The notes: generated by a model not told the origin, from the sequence alone. A DNA stretch of 64,000 nucleotides from Rhodobiaceae bacterium (GCA_020637895.1 JACKJP010000002.1:186001-250000), one strand, 5' to 3'; positions 33,465-42,677 are shown, counted from the stretch's first letter. Made by a program: numbers and translations.

Positions 33465-34475
33465 TCAGACGCCGAGTATACCGGCGATTTCCTCGACCGC
33501 GGAGGAGGCATCGCGTGCCCCCTCGCGCAGCTCCGCCTCGATTTCCTCGACGCGGGCCCGTGTCGCCGGATCGCGAGTCAGGCGCGCATGGATGCGGTCT
33601 TCCAGCATCGTCCACATCCACTTGACCTGCTGGGCGCGGCGGCGGCGCTCAAAGGCGCCGGATTTCACCGCCGTGTCGCGGTGTTCGAGGATCTTCGTCC
33701 ACAACTCATCGAGGCCAAGACCGGTCAGGCCGGCAATCGTCAATACCGGCGGATGCCAGCCGGCGTCGCGTGGTGTCAGGATATGGAGCGCCGCGCGGTA
33801 TTCAGACGCCGTCGCCTTGGCACGCGGCGCGTTATCGCCATCGGCCTTGTTGATGGCGAGGATATCGGCGAGCTCGATGATCCCCTTCTTGATGCCCTGC
33901 AGTTCGTCGCCGCCGCCCGGCAGCAGCAGGACGAGGAAAATATCGACCATGTCGGCGACCGCGGTTTCCGACTGGCCGGTGCCGACCGTCTCGACGATGA
34001 CGGCATCATAACCGGCCGCCTCGCAGAGCAGCATCGTCTCTCGGGTTCTGGCGGCAACACCGCCTAATGTTCCCGCCGAAGGAGACGGGCGAATGAAAGC
34101 GCGGCTATCCATTGCCAGATTGGTCATGCGCGTCTTGTCGCCGAGGATCGAGCCGCCGGTCACCGCCGAGGACGGATCGACAGCAAGCACCGCGACCCTG
34201 CGCCCCTCGCCCAGCAGCATCATGCCGAACTGGTCGATGGTCGTCGATTTGCCGACGCCGGGCGGGCCTGAGATACCGATGCGAACGGCCTGACCGGTGC
34301 GATCTTTCAGCAGATCGATCAGTTCGGCGGCGAGCGTGCGGTGAGCGGGCTTTCGCGACTCGACGAGGGTGATCGCGCGCGCAAGAACGGCGCGGTCGCC
34401 TGCGGCAATGGCCGCCGCTGCTTCCTTCAGGGTCAAACCGCCCGGGAACTGCGCCTGTCCGGCTGTCTCTTTCAT
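33465..34475 (-). CDS. meaB: MeaB-type GTPase chaperone of methylmalonyl-CoA mutase
   Basis: 336-aa G3E-type GTPase that loads and protects adenosylcobalamin in methylmalonyl-CoA mutase (also known as ArgK/LAO ATPase). P-loop GPPGVGKST near residues 70-78; DPSSAVTGGSILGDKTRM and PSPSAGTLGG are family motifs; ETVGTGQSE is the switch/B region and NKAD the base-specificity motif. The frame is open upstream of the ATG at 34475, but that ATG gives the normal length. The mutase genes are 1.5 kb away on the same strand, which fits the partnership. It is not directly coupled to them. Confidence 0.95.
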   Translation of the reverse strand: MKETAGQAQFPGGLTLKEAAAAIAAGDRAVLARAITLVESRKPAHRTLAAELIDLLKDRTGQAVRIGISGPPGVGKSTTIDQFGMMLLGEGRRVAVLAVDPSSAVTGGSILGDKTRMTNLAMDSRAFIRPSPSAGTLGGVAARTRETMLLCEAAGYDAVIVETVGTGQSETAVADMVDIFLVLLLPGGGDELQGIKKGIIELADILAINKADGDNAPRAKATASEYRAALHILTPRDAGWHPPVLTIAGLTGLGLDELWTKILEHRDTAVKSGAFERRRRAQQVKWMWTMLEDRIHARLTRDPATRARVEEIEAELREGARDASSAVEEIAGILGV

Positions 34476-34539
34476 GCTGGCCCCATAGCGCAACGCGCGG
34501 CCTCTGTCACGACGGGCCGATGGACGGCCGCGCTGTAAT

Positions 34540-35127
34540 TCAAGAGGCCGGCGGTGTCCAGACGATGCGCTGCAGACGTCCGCTTGCCAGTTGAGACGGC
34601 GGGGGCAACCTGTCGGGCGACGATTGCCAGTTGCCGTCATAGAAGACGAGCGAAACGTTCGGCGCATGATCGGCCGGGCAAATCGCCATGCCGGCCCATA
34701 GATCGCGTCCGACGCGGCAGGAGCGCGGCGAGATATGCGCATTCGCAAATGTCATGCCGATCTTCTCGCCGTTGGGACCGGCCACCGCCGGTCCGACGCC
34801 GTGCATCGCGATGATGCTCCGGTTGGCCGAATCCGGTTCGGCCGCCATCACCTGCAGACCCTGATTGAAAACGACGAAGCCGTAGAACGTCTTGTCCTCA
34901 TTGGCCAGCGAGATCGTCTCGATATCCTTGCCCGGAAACAGCTCCTGCATGCGGCGCTTGGAGAATGGTTCGCCCGGACCGACCGGACCTGCGGTACCGG
35001 AGCTGATGGAATAGAGCGTCGGCGCCGATGGCGCGATCGGCGCATAACCGGAAGTCGTGGGCGCCTCCGTCGAGCATGCCGACAGGACAAACATTGCAAA
35101 CAGAATGGCGGGGAAAAGACGTGACAT
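34540..35127 (-). CDS. Putative lipoprotein, DUF1131-like
   Basis: 195-aa lipoprotein: signal segment MSRLFPAILFAMFVLSAC gives the lipobox LSAC with Cys at C18 (an extra Met codon at 35130 is possible). The mature part contains PFSKRRMQELFPGKDIETIS and a beta-rich end with SCRVGRDLWAGMAIC, two Cys that could be disulfide-bonded. Layout and the LFPG region resemble DUF1131 (RpoE-regulated lipoprotein YfeY-like), but I am not certain. It is transcribed towards meaB with a 64-bp gap, and is divergent from the next gene. Confidence 0.7.
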   Translation of the reverse strand: MSRLFPAILFAMFVLSACSTEAPTTSGYAPIAPSAPTLYSISSGTAGPVGPGEPFSKRRMQELFPGKDIETISLANEDKTFYGFVVFNQGLQVMAAEPDSANRSIIAMHGVGPAVAGPNGEKIGMTFANAHISPRSCRVGRDLWAGMAICPADHAPNVSLVFYDGNWQSSPDRLPPPSQLASGRLQRIVWTPPAS

Positions 35128-35332
35128 CATCGCGTTATTCAAATGGCCGAAATGAACAGAATTTTGTCGGGACGACGATTGCGGAAAGATTTCTGCATGA
35201 TTCGTTCGCCGCTCAACATATCGGCATTGAAAAAAATCGCCATATTCCGTGATGGGCAACCAACTGGCGCCGCCTGCGGTCGCATGGTCTAATGCCGCGT
35301 CACTTCATTCCAATCGAATTTTCGGAGATTTC

Positions 35333-35908
35333 ATGCGGAACCGTCTTGCGCGTCTGCCCCTCGCCCTTGCCGTCGTCCTTCCCCTTTCGGCGGGTGGCGC
35401 CGCCGCGTCCGAAGCGCCCAAGCCGAAGAAGGATTTTGCCGGCGACATGGTCGTCTCCGGCAAGGGCCAGGAACTGGTCATTTCGATGCGCTACTCGACC
35501 GCGCTCGACAAGATGCGCACGGACGTGAAAGCGCAGGGTATGGAGATGATGGGCGTTCGCGACATGAAGAGCGGCGAAATCATCATGTGGTCGAACCAGA
35601 TGCCCAATATGGCAATGCGCATTCAGGGGCCGACAGACAAGGAAATCGACGCGCAGAAGACCGGCGAGACGCGTGAGATCGACGGCGTCGCCTGTTCCGT
35701 CTGGAAGGTCAAGGAAGCTACCGCCTGTCTGACAGACGACAACATCATGCTGGAATCGGAAGCCGAAGGCATGACCGCGCGCATGACCAATCTGGAACTG
35801 GCCTCGCAGGACCAAAGCCTGTTTGGCCCTCCGGCAGGCGTCAATGTCATGGACATGCCCAAGAACATGCAGGGCCTGCCGAACTTCAGACAGGGCCTGC
35901 CGTTCTAG
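35333..35908 (+). CDS. Exported protein, DUF4412-like, unrecognised
   Basis: 191-aa periplasmic protein with a Sec signal peptide (MRNRLARLPLALAVVLPLSA, cleavage near AAA|SEAP at about 26). The mature domain is Met-rich (DKMRTDVKAQGMEMMGVRDM, PNMAMRIQG) and beta-stranded, with two Cys in GVACSVWKVKEATACL that probably pair. The Met content could reflect metal binding, but this is speculation. The C-terminus ends in MPKNMQGLPNFRQGLPF. The frame is open 28 codons upstream of the chosen ATG. A strong terminator follows at once. Confidence 0.75.
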   Translation: MRNRLARLPLALAVVLPLSAGGAAASEAPKPKKDFAGDMVVSGKGQELVISMRYSTALDKMRTDVKAQGMEMMGVRDMKSGEIIMWSNQMPNMAMRIQGPTDKEIDAQKTGETREIDGVACSVWKVKEATACLTDDNIMLESEAEGMTARMTNLELASQDQSLFGPPAGVNVMDMPKNMQGLPNFRQGLPF

Positions 35909-35920
35909 GCGCGACATCAG

Positions 35921-35945
35921 AAGGGGCGCCGAGGCGCCCCTTTTT
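35921..35945 (+). terminator. Intrinsic terminator between convergent genes
   Basis: Perfect 8-bp stem GGGGCGCC (35923-35930) with GGCGCCCC (35933-35940), a GA loop and TTTTT (35941-35945). It ends the exported-protein gene on the plus strand. The mutase large-subunit gene stops at 35955 on the other strand, so the hairpin can also fold in that RNA, though with a weaker T-run (TTCT). Confidence 0.9.
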
Positions 35946-35954
35946 CATCCGCTC

Positions 35955-38117
35955 TTATTCGGCCGCGTCCTTCTTGTGGCCGAGCCTGCGCGACAGCTCG
36001 TCGACGAGGCCGACCGCCGCTTCCGCGATGACCGTGCCGGGCGGGAAGATGGCAGAGGCGCCCGCATCCTTGAGCGCCTGGAAATCCTGCGGCGGAATGA
36101 CACCGCCGACGACGATCATGATGTCGCCGCGGCCTTGCGCCTCGAGCGCCGCCTTCAATTCCGGTACCAGCGTCAGATGGCCTGCCGCCAGCGATGAGAC
36201 GCCAACGATGTGGACATCGTTCTCGACCGCCTGCCGGGCTGCTTCCTCGGGCGTTGCGAAGAGCGGGCCGATATCGACGTCGAAACCGAGATCGGCAAAA
36301 GCGCTGGCAATGACCTTCTGTCCGCGGTCGTGGCCGTCCTGCCCCATCTTGGCAACGAGGATACGCGGCCGGCGGCCTTCTTCGTCGGCGAATGCGGATA
36401 CCGCCTTCTGCACGCGCTGAACCGCTTCGCTCATCTGACCGACCTCCTGGCGATAGACGCCCGAAATTGCACGGATCTCGGCGACATGGCGCCCCCAGAC
36501 CTTCTCAAGCGCATTGGAGATTTCACCGACCGTCGCCTTGGCACGGGCAGCATCAACGGCGCCGGCCAGCAGGTTGCCCTCGCCGCGCTCGGCCATCGCG
36601 GTGAGGTTGGAGATCGCTTCGGCGACCTTGGCCTCGTTGCGCTCGCCGCGCAGACGTTCGAGCTTGGCAAGCTGTTGCTGACGCACCGATGAATTGTCGA
36701 CCTTTAGGACGTCGAGCTGGTCTTCGGCCTCGGGCCGGAACCTGTTGACGCCGACGACTGTCTGAACGCCGCTGTCGATGCGCGCCTGGGTGCGGGCGGC
36801 AGCCTCTTCGATACGCATCTTCGGCAGGCCGGACTCGATCGCCTTGGCCATGCCGCCGAGGGATTCGATTTCCTCGATATGAGCAAGCGCACGTACTGCC
36901 AGGTCGTGGGTGAGCCGCTCCACATAATAGCTGCCGCCCCACGGATCGATGACGTCGCTGGTGCCCGTTTCCTGCTGGATGAAGAGCTGCGTATTGCGGG
37001 CAATACGGGCGGAGAAGTCCGTCGGCAGCGCCAGCGCCTCATCAAGCGCGTTGGTATGCAGCGACTGGGTACCGCCATGCGTCGCGGCAAGCGCCTCGAT
37101 GCAGGTGCGGGTGACGTTGTTGTAGACGTCCTGCGCCGTCAGGCTCCAGCCCGATGTCTGGCAATGGGTGCGCAGCGCCAGCGAGCGGGCATCCCTGGGC
37201 TCGAAATCCTTCATCAGACTCGCCCAGAGCAGGCGCGCTGCCCGCATCTTGGCGATCTCCATGAAGTAGTTCATGCCGATGGCCCAGAAGAAGGAAAGGC
37301 GCGGCGCGAACTTGTCGATATCGAGCCCGGCGGCAACGCCTGCCCTCGCATACTCGACGCCATCGGCGAGCGTGTAGGCAAGCTCCAGATCCGCCGTCGC
37401 GCCGGCTTCCTGCATGTGGTAGCCGGAGATGGAAATGGAGTTGAACTTCGGCATGTTCTGCGAGGTGTAGCCGAAGATATCGGAGATGATCCGCATCGAT
37501 CCCTTCGGGGGATAGATATAGGTGTTGCGGACCATGAACTCCTTGAGAATGTCGTTCTGAATCGTGCCCGCAAGCTTCTGCGGCGCAACGCCCTGCTCCT
37601 CACCGGCAACGATGAAAAGCGCCAGAACGGGCAGCACCGCACCGTTCATCGTCATCGACACCGACATCTGGTCGAGCGGGATACGGTCGAACAGCGTGCG
37701 CATGTCGAGAATGGAGTCGATGGCGACGCCCGCCATGCCGACGTCACCCTTGACGCGCGGATTGTCTGAATCGTAGCCGCGATGGGTGGCAAGATCGAAG
37801 GCGACCGATACGCCCTGCTGCCCGGCGGCAAGATTGCGGCGGTAGAAGGCGTTGGATTCTTCCGCCGTGGAGAAGCCGGCATATTGCCGGATCGTCCAGG
37901 GCTTCTGGACATACATGGTCGGATAGGGGCCGCGCAGGTTCGGCGCGATGCCCGGATAACCGCCCAGAAAGTCGAGACCCTCGACATCGCCTGGTCCGTA
38001 AACCGGTTTCACCGGGATGTTTTCAGGCGTCATCCAGGCCTCGCCCGCGTGTTCCCGCGTCGACGAGCCCGGCAGCTCGAAATCGATCTTCGTATAGTCA
38101 GGGATCCGGCTCATCAT
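35955..38117 (-). CDS. mutB: Methylmalonyl-CoA mutase, large (B12-binding) subunit
   Basis: 720-aa adenosylcobalamin enzyme interconverting methylmalonyl-CoA and succinyl-CoA in propionate, odd-chain fatty acid and branched amino acid breakdown. The TIM-barrel domain covers about 30-560 (QYAGFSTAEESNAFYRRNLA, MTMNGAVLPVLA, TWGG-type sites). The C-terminal B12 domain has the D-x-H-x-x-G motif in KMGQDGHDRGQKV near residue 590. A MMSR start is used, with the stop of the small-subunit gene overlapping it (ATGA). The full length is the usual one for the heterodimeric form. Confidence 0.97.
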   Translation of the reverse strand: MMSRIPDYTKIDFELPGSSTREHAGEAWMTPENIPVKPVYGPGDVEGLDFLGGYPGIAPNLRGPYPTMYVQKPWTIRQYAGFSTAEESNAFYRRNLAAGQQGVSVAFDLATHRGYDSDNPRVKGDVGMAGVAIDSILDMRTLFDRIPLDQMSVSMTMNGAVLPVLALFIVAGEEQGVAPQKLAGTIQNDILKEFMVRNTYIYPPKGSMRIISDIFGYTSQNMPKFNSISISGYHMQEAGATADLELAYTLADGVEYARAGVAAGLDIDKFAPRLSFFWAIGMNYFMEIAKMRAARLLWASLMKDFEPRDARSLALRTHCQTSGWSLTAQDVYNNVTRTCIEALAATHGGTQSLHTNALDEALALPTDFSARIARNTQLFIQQETGTSDVIDPWGGSYYVERLTHDLAVRALAHIEEIESLGGMAKAIESGLPKMRIEEAAARTQARIDSGVQTVVGVNRFRPEAEDQLDVLKVDNSSVRQQQLAKLERLRGERNEAKVAEAISNLTAMAERGEGNLLAGAVDAARAKATVGEISNALEKVWGRHVAEIRAISGVYRQEVGQMSEAVQRVQKAVSAFADEEGRRPRILVAKMGQDGHDRGQKVIASAFADLGFDVDIGPLFATPEEAARQAVENDVHIVGVSSLAAGHLTLVPELKAALEAQGRGDIMIVVGGVIPPQDFQALKDAGASAIFPPGTVIAEAAVGLVDELSRRLGHKKDAAE

Positions 38118-39985
38118 GCCGCTCCTTTTACCGCAATACCAAGAAGACGGTGCAGGCCCGTCAATGCCGCAACCAGGTCGCCGCCCGCCTGAAGCGAGCC
38201 ATCGAGCGCCGGTGCGTCTGCCGGCGGTTTGCCGGCCAGAAGCACATGCGACGCACCCGCCTGCCGCAATGCGGAAACCAGCGCGCCAAGCTGTGTCTCA
38301 TAGGCGGCATCCGAGGCGCAGATCACGGCAACGGAAAGCCCGGACGCCTTGAAAGCCTCCGCAACGTCCGCGACCCCGGCCGCCGGTTCACCACCAGCAA
38401 CCGCGACCCCGCCCGCAGCCAGCGCATTGCGCAACCACAACAGGCGGCCATTGTATTCCGGCAAAGCACCGAATGTCGCGGCGAATATGATCGGCCCTGT
38501 CGAAGCGGCGGCATCGCGCAGATCCTCAAAGGACTGCGCCAGGCGGCGCGGCGCCAGCGGTGCGATGCGTTGTTCGCGGCCATTGGACGAGGCGGATTCA
38601 GCACGCGGCAACGGACGCAGAAGCGCCTGATCGAGATCGGGGAATTCGGAGACGCCCGTAAGCGGCAACTTGCGTTTTGCGATATCGGCATCGCGGCGAT
38701 CGGCTGTTGCCGTGAGCATGTCCGCGATCACGCCGCCGGTCAGGGCGGCCGCCATGCCGCCTGCCGCCTCGATCTGCTGGAACACCTTCCATGCAACGTC
38801 GGTCAGTTCGCGCGTCCGCGCTTCCATATAATAGGCACCGGCGGCCGGATCGAGCACGCGGCCAAGATGGGATTCCGCCTGCAGGATAAGCTGGGTGTTG
38901 CGCGCAAGGCGGCGGGCAAGCGGCATGCGGTCGGCGCCGGCCGCATCGAACGGTGCGACAAGGATCGTCTCGGCGCCGGCGATACCCGCAGCCTGCGCGG
39001 CGGCGGTCGCCCGCAGCATGTTCACATGCGGATCAGCGCGGCTCATCATGCGTTCGGCGGTTTCCGCCGCAAGCGACATCGGCACACCGGCCACACCCGC
39101 CGCATTAAGCACGCGCGCCCAAAGGAGGCGTGCCGCGCGGAACTTGGCGATGGTTTCGAACATGCGCGCATCGGCGACCAGCGTGAAGCCGAGCGCGGCG
39201 GCGCCATCATCGGCCGACAGCCCGGCGCCTTCCAGAGCGCGCAGATAGGCAACACCCGTTGCCATGGCGATGCCCAGTTCCTGCCCGTCCGAAGCACCGG
39301 CCAGATGGTAGGGCTGCGTGCCGACATCGAACATGGCAAGCGGCAGCGACCTCGCTTTCGCAGCCTGGGCGGTTCCGGCCAGCAAATCCTCGACCGGTTC
39401 GGGAAGCACGCCGGTCGCGGCAAGCGTGCCCAGAGGATCTGCGCCGAAGCTGCCGGACAAAGTCGTCGGTTCGATATTCATCTTGGCTGCGTAGTCAGCG
39501 AATGCGGCAGCCAGCGGCAGAGCGTAGGCTCCTGCCTTGATCCTGATCGGGACAAGGTCGAGACGAATGCCGTTCAGCACCTGCGCCAGCTGACCGGGCA
39601 GTTCACCATTGGGCGCAACGCGCACCTCGAGGCCAACCGCACTCGCCCCATTCTCCAGTGATTCAAGCAGATGCGCATTCGCGTCCGGCGCGGCGATATC
39701 CGCGCCGACCAGTATGTGCCAGGGGCGCTGCGGGTCGACGTCAGCGGGCATTGCTGCCGTCGCGCCCGTTGCCGGGCCATAACCCGCGCGCTGCGCCGCC
39801 GGGTCGCCGACATATAGGGGGAGAATTCGTCCACCGTCGTAGTCAGGCTTCGTCAGCGCCTTGTCGAAATCCCTGCCTTTCAGCGATTTTTCGACCTGCG
39901 CGAGCCACTCGGTTTCCGTGGCTGCCGGAAATTCCGCCGCCAGCGGCGTCACCGCATCGGACTGCTGTTCAGTGCTTTTCGTCAT
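38114..39985 (-). CDS. mutA: Methylmalonyl-CoA mutase, small subunit
   Basis: 623-aa partner of MutB. Its barrel domain is divergent and its C-terminal B12-like domain (about 500-620) lacks the D-x-H-x-x-G motif, as in other small subunits, so it is not expected to bind the cofactor. It is needed for structure of the heterodimer. The ATG at 39985 is the first in frame. It is co-translated with mutB through a 4-bp overlap. Confidence 0.94.
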   Translation of the reverse strand: MTKSTEQQSDAVTPLAAEFPAATETEWLAQVEKSLKGRDFDKALTKPDYDGGRILPLYVGDPAAQRAGYGPATGATAAMPADVDPQRPWHILVGADIAAPDANAHLLESLENGASAVGLEVRVAPNGELPGQLAQVLNGIRLDLVPIRIKAGAYALPLAAAFADYAAKMNIEPTTLSGSFGADPLGTLAATGVLPEPVEDLLAGTAQAAKARSLPLAMFDVGTQPYHLAGASDGQELGIAMATGVAYLRALEGAGLSADDGAAALGFTLVADARMFETIAKFRAARLLWARVLNAAGVAGVPMSLAAETAERMMSRADPHVNMLRATAAAQAAGIAGAETILVAPFDAAGADRMPLARRLARNTQLILQAESHLGRVLDPAAGAYYMEARTRELTDVAWKVFQQIEAAGGMAAALTGGVIADMLTATADRRDADIAKRKLPLTGVSEFPDLDQALLRPLPRAESASSNGREQRIAPLAPRRLAQSFEDLRDAAASTGPIIFAATFGALPEYNGRLLWLRNALAAGGVAVAGGEPAAGVADVAEAFKASGLSVAVICASDAAYETQLGALVSALRQAGASHVLLAGKPPADAPALDGSLQAGGDLVAALTGLHRLLGIAVKGAA

Positions 39986-40100
39986 AATAAGCCATCTGCC
40001 ATACCATTTCGGGCTATGGCTAGCGGCTTTTTGAGGCGATTGCCAGTATGTTCGGCCCCGGCGAGACGTCAGGCGCAGGCATCAGCGGAAAGGCAGATCG

Positions 40101-40508
40101 TCAATAGGTAAGGATAGGCGGCAGGTTCTTTGCCTGTTCGACCCACTGATAGACCCGGTTGGGGCTCGGCAGGACGCGCACCAGGCGCCGGTCTCCGTTT
40201 GCCTCGACCATCGCCTGATGAAGATTGGTCGCATTGCGCCGCCGCAATTCCTTGACCGTGTCGACGCCTGCAGCTTCCAGAAGTTCGGAATATTCCTCAC
40301 CCACGCCCTTCACGCGCATGAGGTCGGCCATGTTCGTCCATTTGAGGATCAGCGTCTCGTCGATCCCGCTTTCGTCCGCCACACTCCTGCGGCCCTTGGG
40401 GTCGCAGCCGCGCTCCAGCAGGCGCGCCGTCGTATTGATGCCGGCCTTTTTCAGCCTGGCGGCATATTTGGGTCCAATGCCCTCGATCTTGCTGATCGTA
40501 TAACTCAT
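40101..40508 (-). CDS. DUF4332 helix-hairpin-helix protein
   Basis: 135-aa protein built from helix-hairpin-helix repeats: SKIEGIGPKYAARLKKAGIN, then a second (LMRVKGVGEEYSELLEAAGV). The I-E-G-I-G-P-K-Y-A start is characteristic of DUF4332. The fold suggests non-specific DNA binding or a structural role; no enzymatic residues are seen. GGGGGGAACGA precedes the ATG. It lies between the mutase genes and the DUF2267 gene, unconnected to either by overlap. Confidence 0.85.
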   Translation of the reverse strand: MSYTISKIEGIGPKYAARLKKAGINTTARLLERGCDPKGRRSVADESGIDETLILKWTNMADLMRVKGVGEEYSELLEAAGVDTVKELRRRNATNLHQAMVEANGDRRLVRVLPSPNRVYQWVEQAKNLPPILTY

Positions 40509-40614
40509 TCGTTCCCCCCAGATCGCCGGTTTGCGTGCGACCGACCGCAGCCGGCGCCGAGCGACGCTCCTATCATCCGCATGCCCCTAAAAGGCAAATG
40601 TCTTCGGTAAAACA

Positions 40615-40965
40615 CTAGACAAATTGCGAAAGGCCCGGGATCGCCGCGATCACCGCATCGACCCGCTCCGCACCCGCCTTTTCCTTCGCAAACCCGACAA
40701 CTTCCTTGACGACGCCCTGCACCTCTCCCATGCCGAGGCCGGCCTTTGTCAGCGCATTGAACGCACCCATCGCACCCATGAAGCCGGCCGCGCCGCTACC
40801 CGCCTCCGCCGCCTCCCGGCCACCGGGCATTTCGTCCAGAAGCGTTGCCACGTCATCTTCCGGCCCCGCATCCTTCAAAAATCCGAGAATGATTTCGACT
40901 GCGCGTCGTGCCACGGATTCATCGACCCCGACATGCGAAGCGATGCGCGAAACCAGCTCGTCCAT
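40615..40965 (-). CDS. DUF2267-like small protein
   Basis: 116-aa protein: an N-terminal helical segment (DELVSRIASHVGVDESVARR and AVEIILGFLKDAGP) resembling DUF2267, a Gly/Ala-rich flexible middle (GSGAAGFMGAMGAFN), and a C-terminal helical half ending in IAAIPGLSQFV. No signal peptide. No known function. Divergent from the DUF853 gene across a 206-bp region containing two stem-loops. Confidence 0.75.
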   Translation of the reverse strand: MDELVSRIASHVGVDESVARRAVEIILGFLKDAGPEDDVATLLDEMPGGREAAEAGSGAAGFMGAMGAFNALTKAGLGMGEVQGVVKEVVGFAKEKAGAERVDAVIAAIPGLSQFV

Positions 40966-41003
40966 TCAGATCCTCCCGGGAGCGAAATTGCGAAGAAACA
41001 GGG

Positions 41004-41059
41004 CGGACCGCACGCGTTGCCGCGGTCCGGAAGCTGCTATCAGCGCCCATAACGGGCGC
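41004..41059. repeat. Two adjacent stem-loops in a divergent gap
   Basis: Inverted repeat 1: CGGACCGC (41004-41011) with GCGGTCCG (41022-41029), 10-nt loop. Inverted repeat 2: GCGCCC (41043-41048) with GGGCGC (41054-41059), 5-nt loop. Neither is followed by a T-run. They could be operators, RNA structures in a leader, or a small RNA; nothing else in the 40966-41171 gap is explained. Confidence 0.4.
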
Positions 41060-41171
41060 CGAGTCAAATGACCGTTCGGCAACGCTGCGACAGTCCGGCG
41101 ATTGCGTCGCTTCACCCCTTGGGCCATAAGTTTTCACGGGACCCCGGTTCGAAGCTCTCTAAGGAATGTCC

Positions 41172-42677
41172 ATGGCGCTCGACAGCAGCAGCATCTTCAT
41201 CGGCGGCAGTCAGGGAAAGCAGGAAGCCCTCGCGCTAAAGCTCGCCAACCGCCATGGTCTGGTGACGGGCGCGACGGGTACCGGCAAGACCGTAACCCTT
41301 CAGATCCTCGCCGAAGGCTTTTCCGCCGCGGGCGTACCGGTGTTCTGCGCCGATGTTAAGGGCGATCTTTCCGGTATCGCCATGACCGGAGAGTCCAAGG
41401 ACTTTCTGGAAAAGCGCGCAGCCGAAATCGGCTTTGACGAATACAAGTATGAAGCAACACCGACGATCTTCTGGGACCTGTTCGGCCGCCAGGGCCATCC
41501 CATTCGCACGACGATTTCGGAGATGGGGCCGCTACTGCTGTCCCGGCTTCTTGACCTTTCCGATGCGCAGGAAGGCGCGCTCAACATCGCCTTCAAGATC
41601 GCCGACGAGGAAGGCCTCCTGCTGCTCGACCTGAAGGATCTGCGTGCGCTGCTGCAGGATCTTGCAGAACGCGGCAGCACGATTCAGACCGAGTACGGCA
41701 ACGTCACAAAAGCATCGGTCGGCGCCATCCAGCGGCAGTTGCTCGTTCTGGAAAACCAGGGCGGCGACATGTTCTTCGGCGAGCCGGCGCTGGACCTTCG
41801 CGATCTCATGCGTATCGAGCGTGACGGGCGCGGGTTCGTCAGCGTCCTCGCGGCGGATGAACTGATGCGCTCTCCGCGTCTCTACGCGACATTCCTTCTA
41901 TGGCTGATGTCGGAACTCTTCGAGGAACTGCCCGAAGTCGGCGACCCCGACAAGCCGAAGCTTGTGTTCTTTTTCGACGAGGCGCATCTCCTCTTTGACG
42001 ATGCCCCCAAAGCGCTTGTCGACAAAGTCGAACAGGTCGTGCGCCTGATACGATCCAAGGGCGTCGGCGTCTATTTCGTCACCCAGAACCCGCTTGACGT
42101 ACCCGATGCCGTCCTGGCGCAGCTCGGTAACCGCATTCAGCATGCGCTACGCGCCTATACGCCGCGCGAGCAGAAGGCCGTCCGCACCGCTGCGGATACA
42201 TTCCGCCAGAATCCCGATTTCGATACCGCAGAGGTGATTACCCAGCTCGGTGTCGGCGAGGCACTTGTCTCTGTGCTCGAGGGAAAAGGCGTTCCTTCGA
42301 TGGTTCAGCGTACGCTGATCCGTCCGCCGTCGTCGCGGCTTGGCCCGGTGACCGATGCAGAACGGCGCAAGGTCATCGATAGCGACAGCCCGGTCCGCGG
42401 CATGTATGAGCGGGCCGTCGACCGCGAATCCGCCTACGAAATTCTTCAGAAGCGAAGCGAGGAAAAGCATGCCGCCGAAGCGCGGCAGGCCGAACTCGCC
42501 GAACGCGAAAAAGAAGCCAGGGAAGCGGCCAAGGCCGCAAGGAGCCCGAGCCGCGGCCGCCAGACGACGACGGAAGCCGTCATCAAGTCGGTAAGCCGGT
42601 CGGTAGCAACCTCGGTCGGCCGCCAGATCGGCAACGCGCTGATCCGTGGCATCCTCGGTTCGCTCAGCCGTCGCTGA
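41172..42677 (+). CDS. DUF853 HerA-like ATPase
   Basis: 501-aa P-loop ATPase of the DUF853/YjgR family. Walker A is GATGTGKT (about residues 33-40) and Walker B the hydrophobic strand ending in DEAH (KLVFFFDEAHLLFDD). A charged, coiled-coil-like C-terminus (SEEKHAAEARQAELAEREKE) and a short basic tail follow. I use the ATG at 41172 because AAGGA lies 6 nt upstream; the ATG at 41166 is too close to it. Related HerA proteins translocate DNA with a NurA nuclease, but no NurA is present; the role of DUF853 is unknown. Confidence 0.9.
   Translation: MALDSSSIFIGGSQGKQEALALKLANRHGLVTGATGTGKTVTLQILAEGFSAAGVPVFCADVKGDLSGIAMTGESKDFLEKRAAEIGFDEYKYEATPTIFWDLFGRQGHPIRTTISEMGPLLLSRLLDLSDAQEGALNIAFKIADEEGLLLLDLKDLRALLQDLAERGSTIQTEYGNVTKASVGAIQRQLLVLENQGGDMFFGEPALDLRDLMRIERDGRGFVSVLAADELMRSPRLYATFLLWLMSELFEELPEVGDPDKPKLVFFFDEAHLLFDDAPKALVDKVEQVVRLIRSKGVGVYFVTQNPLDVPDAVLAQLGNRIQHALRAYTPREQKAVRTAADTFRQNPDFDTAEVITQLGVGEALVSVLEGKGVPSMVQRTLIRPPSSRLGPVTDAERRKVIDSDSPVRGMYERAVDRESAYEILQKRSEEKHAAEARQAELAEREKEAREAAKAARSPSRGRQTTTEAVIKSVSRSVATSVGRQIGNALIRGILGSLSRR

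Noticed and set aside
34495..34533. GCGCGGCC ... GGCCGCGC inverted repeat before meaB
   Set aside because: The 23-nt loop and lack of a T-run make it a poor terminator; GC-rich DNA gives such repeats by chance.
38150..39661. A 503-codon plus-strand open frame opposite mutA
   Set aside because: Shadow of the mutase small subunit; composition (Arg/Gly/His rich) and lack of any motif argue against coding.
41141..41170. GGTTCGAA resembling a tRNA T-loop
   Set aside because: The flanks do not form a T-arm or acceptor stem and no anticodon arm is visible; it is the leader of the DUF853 gene.
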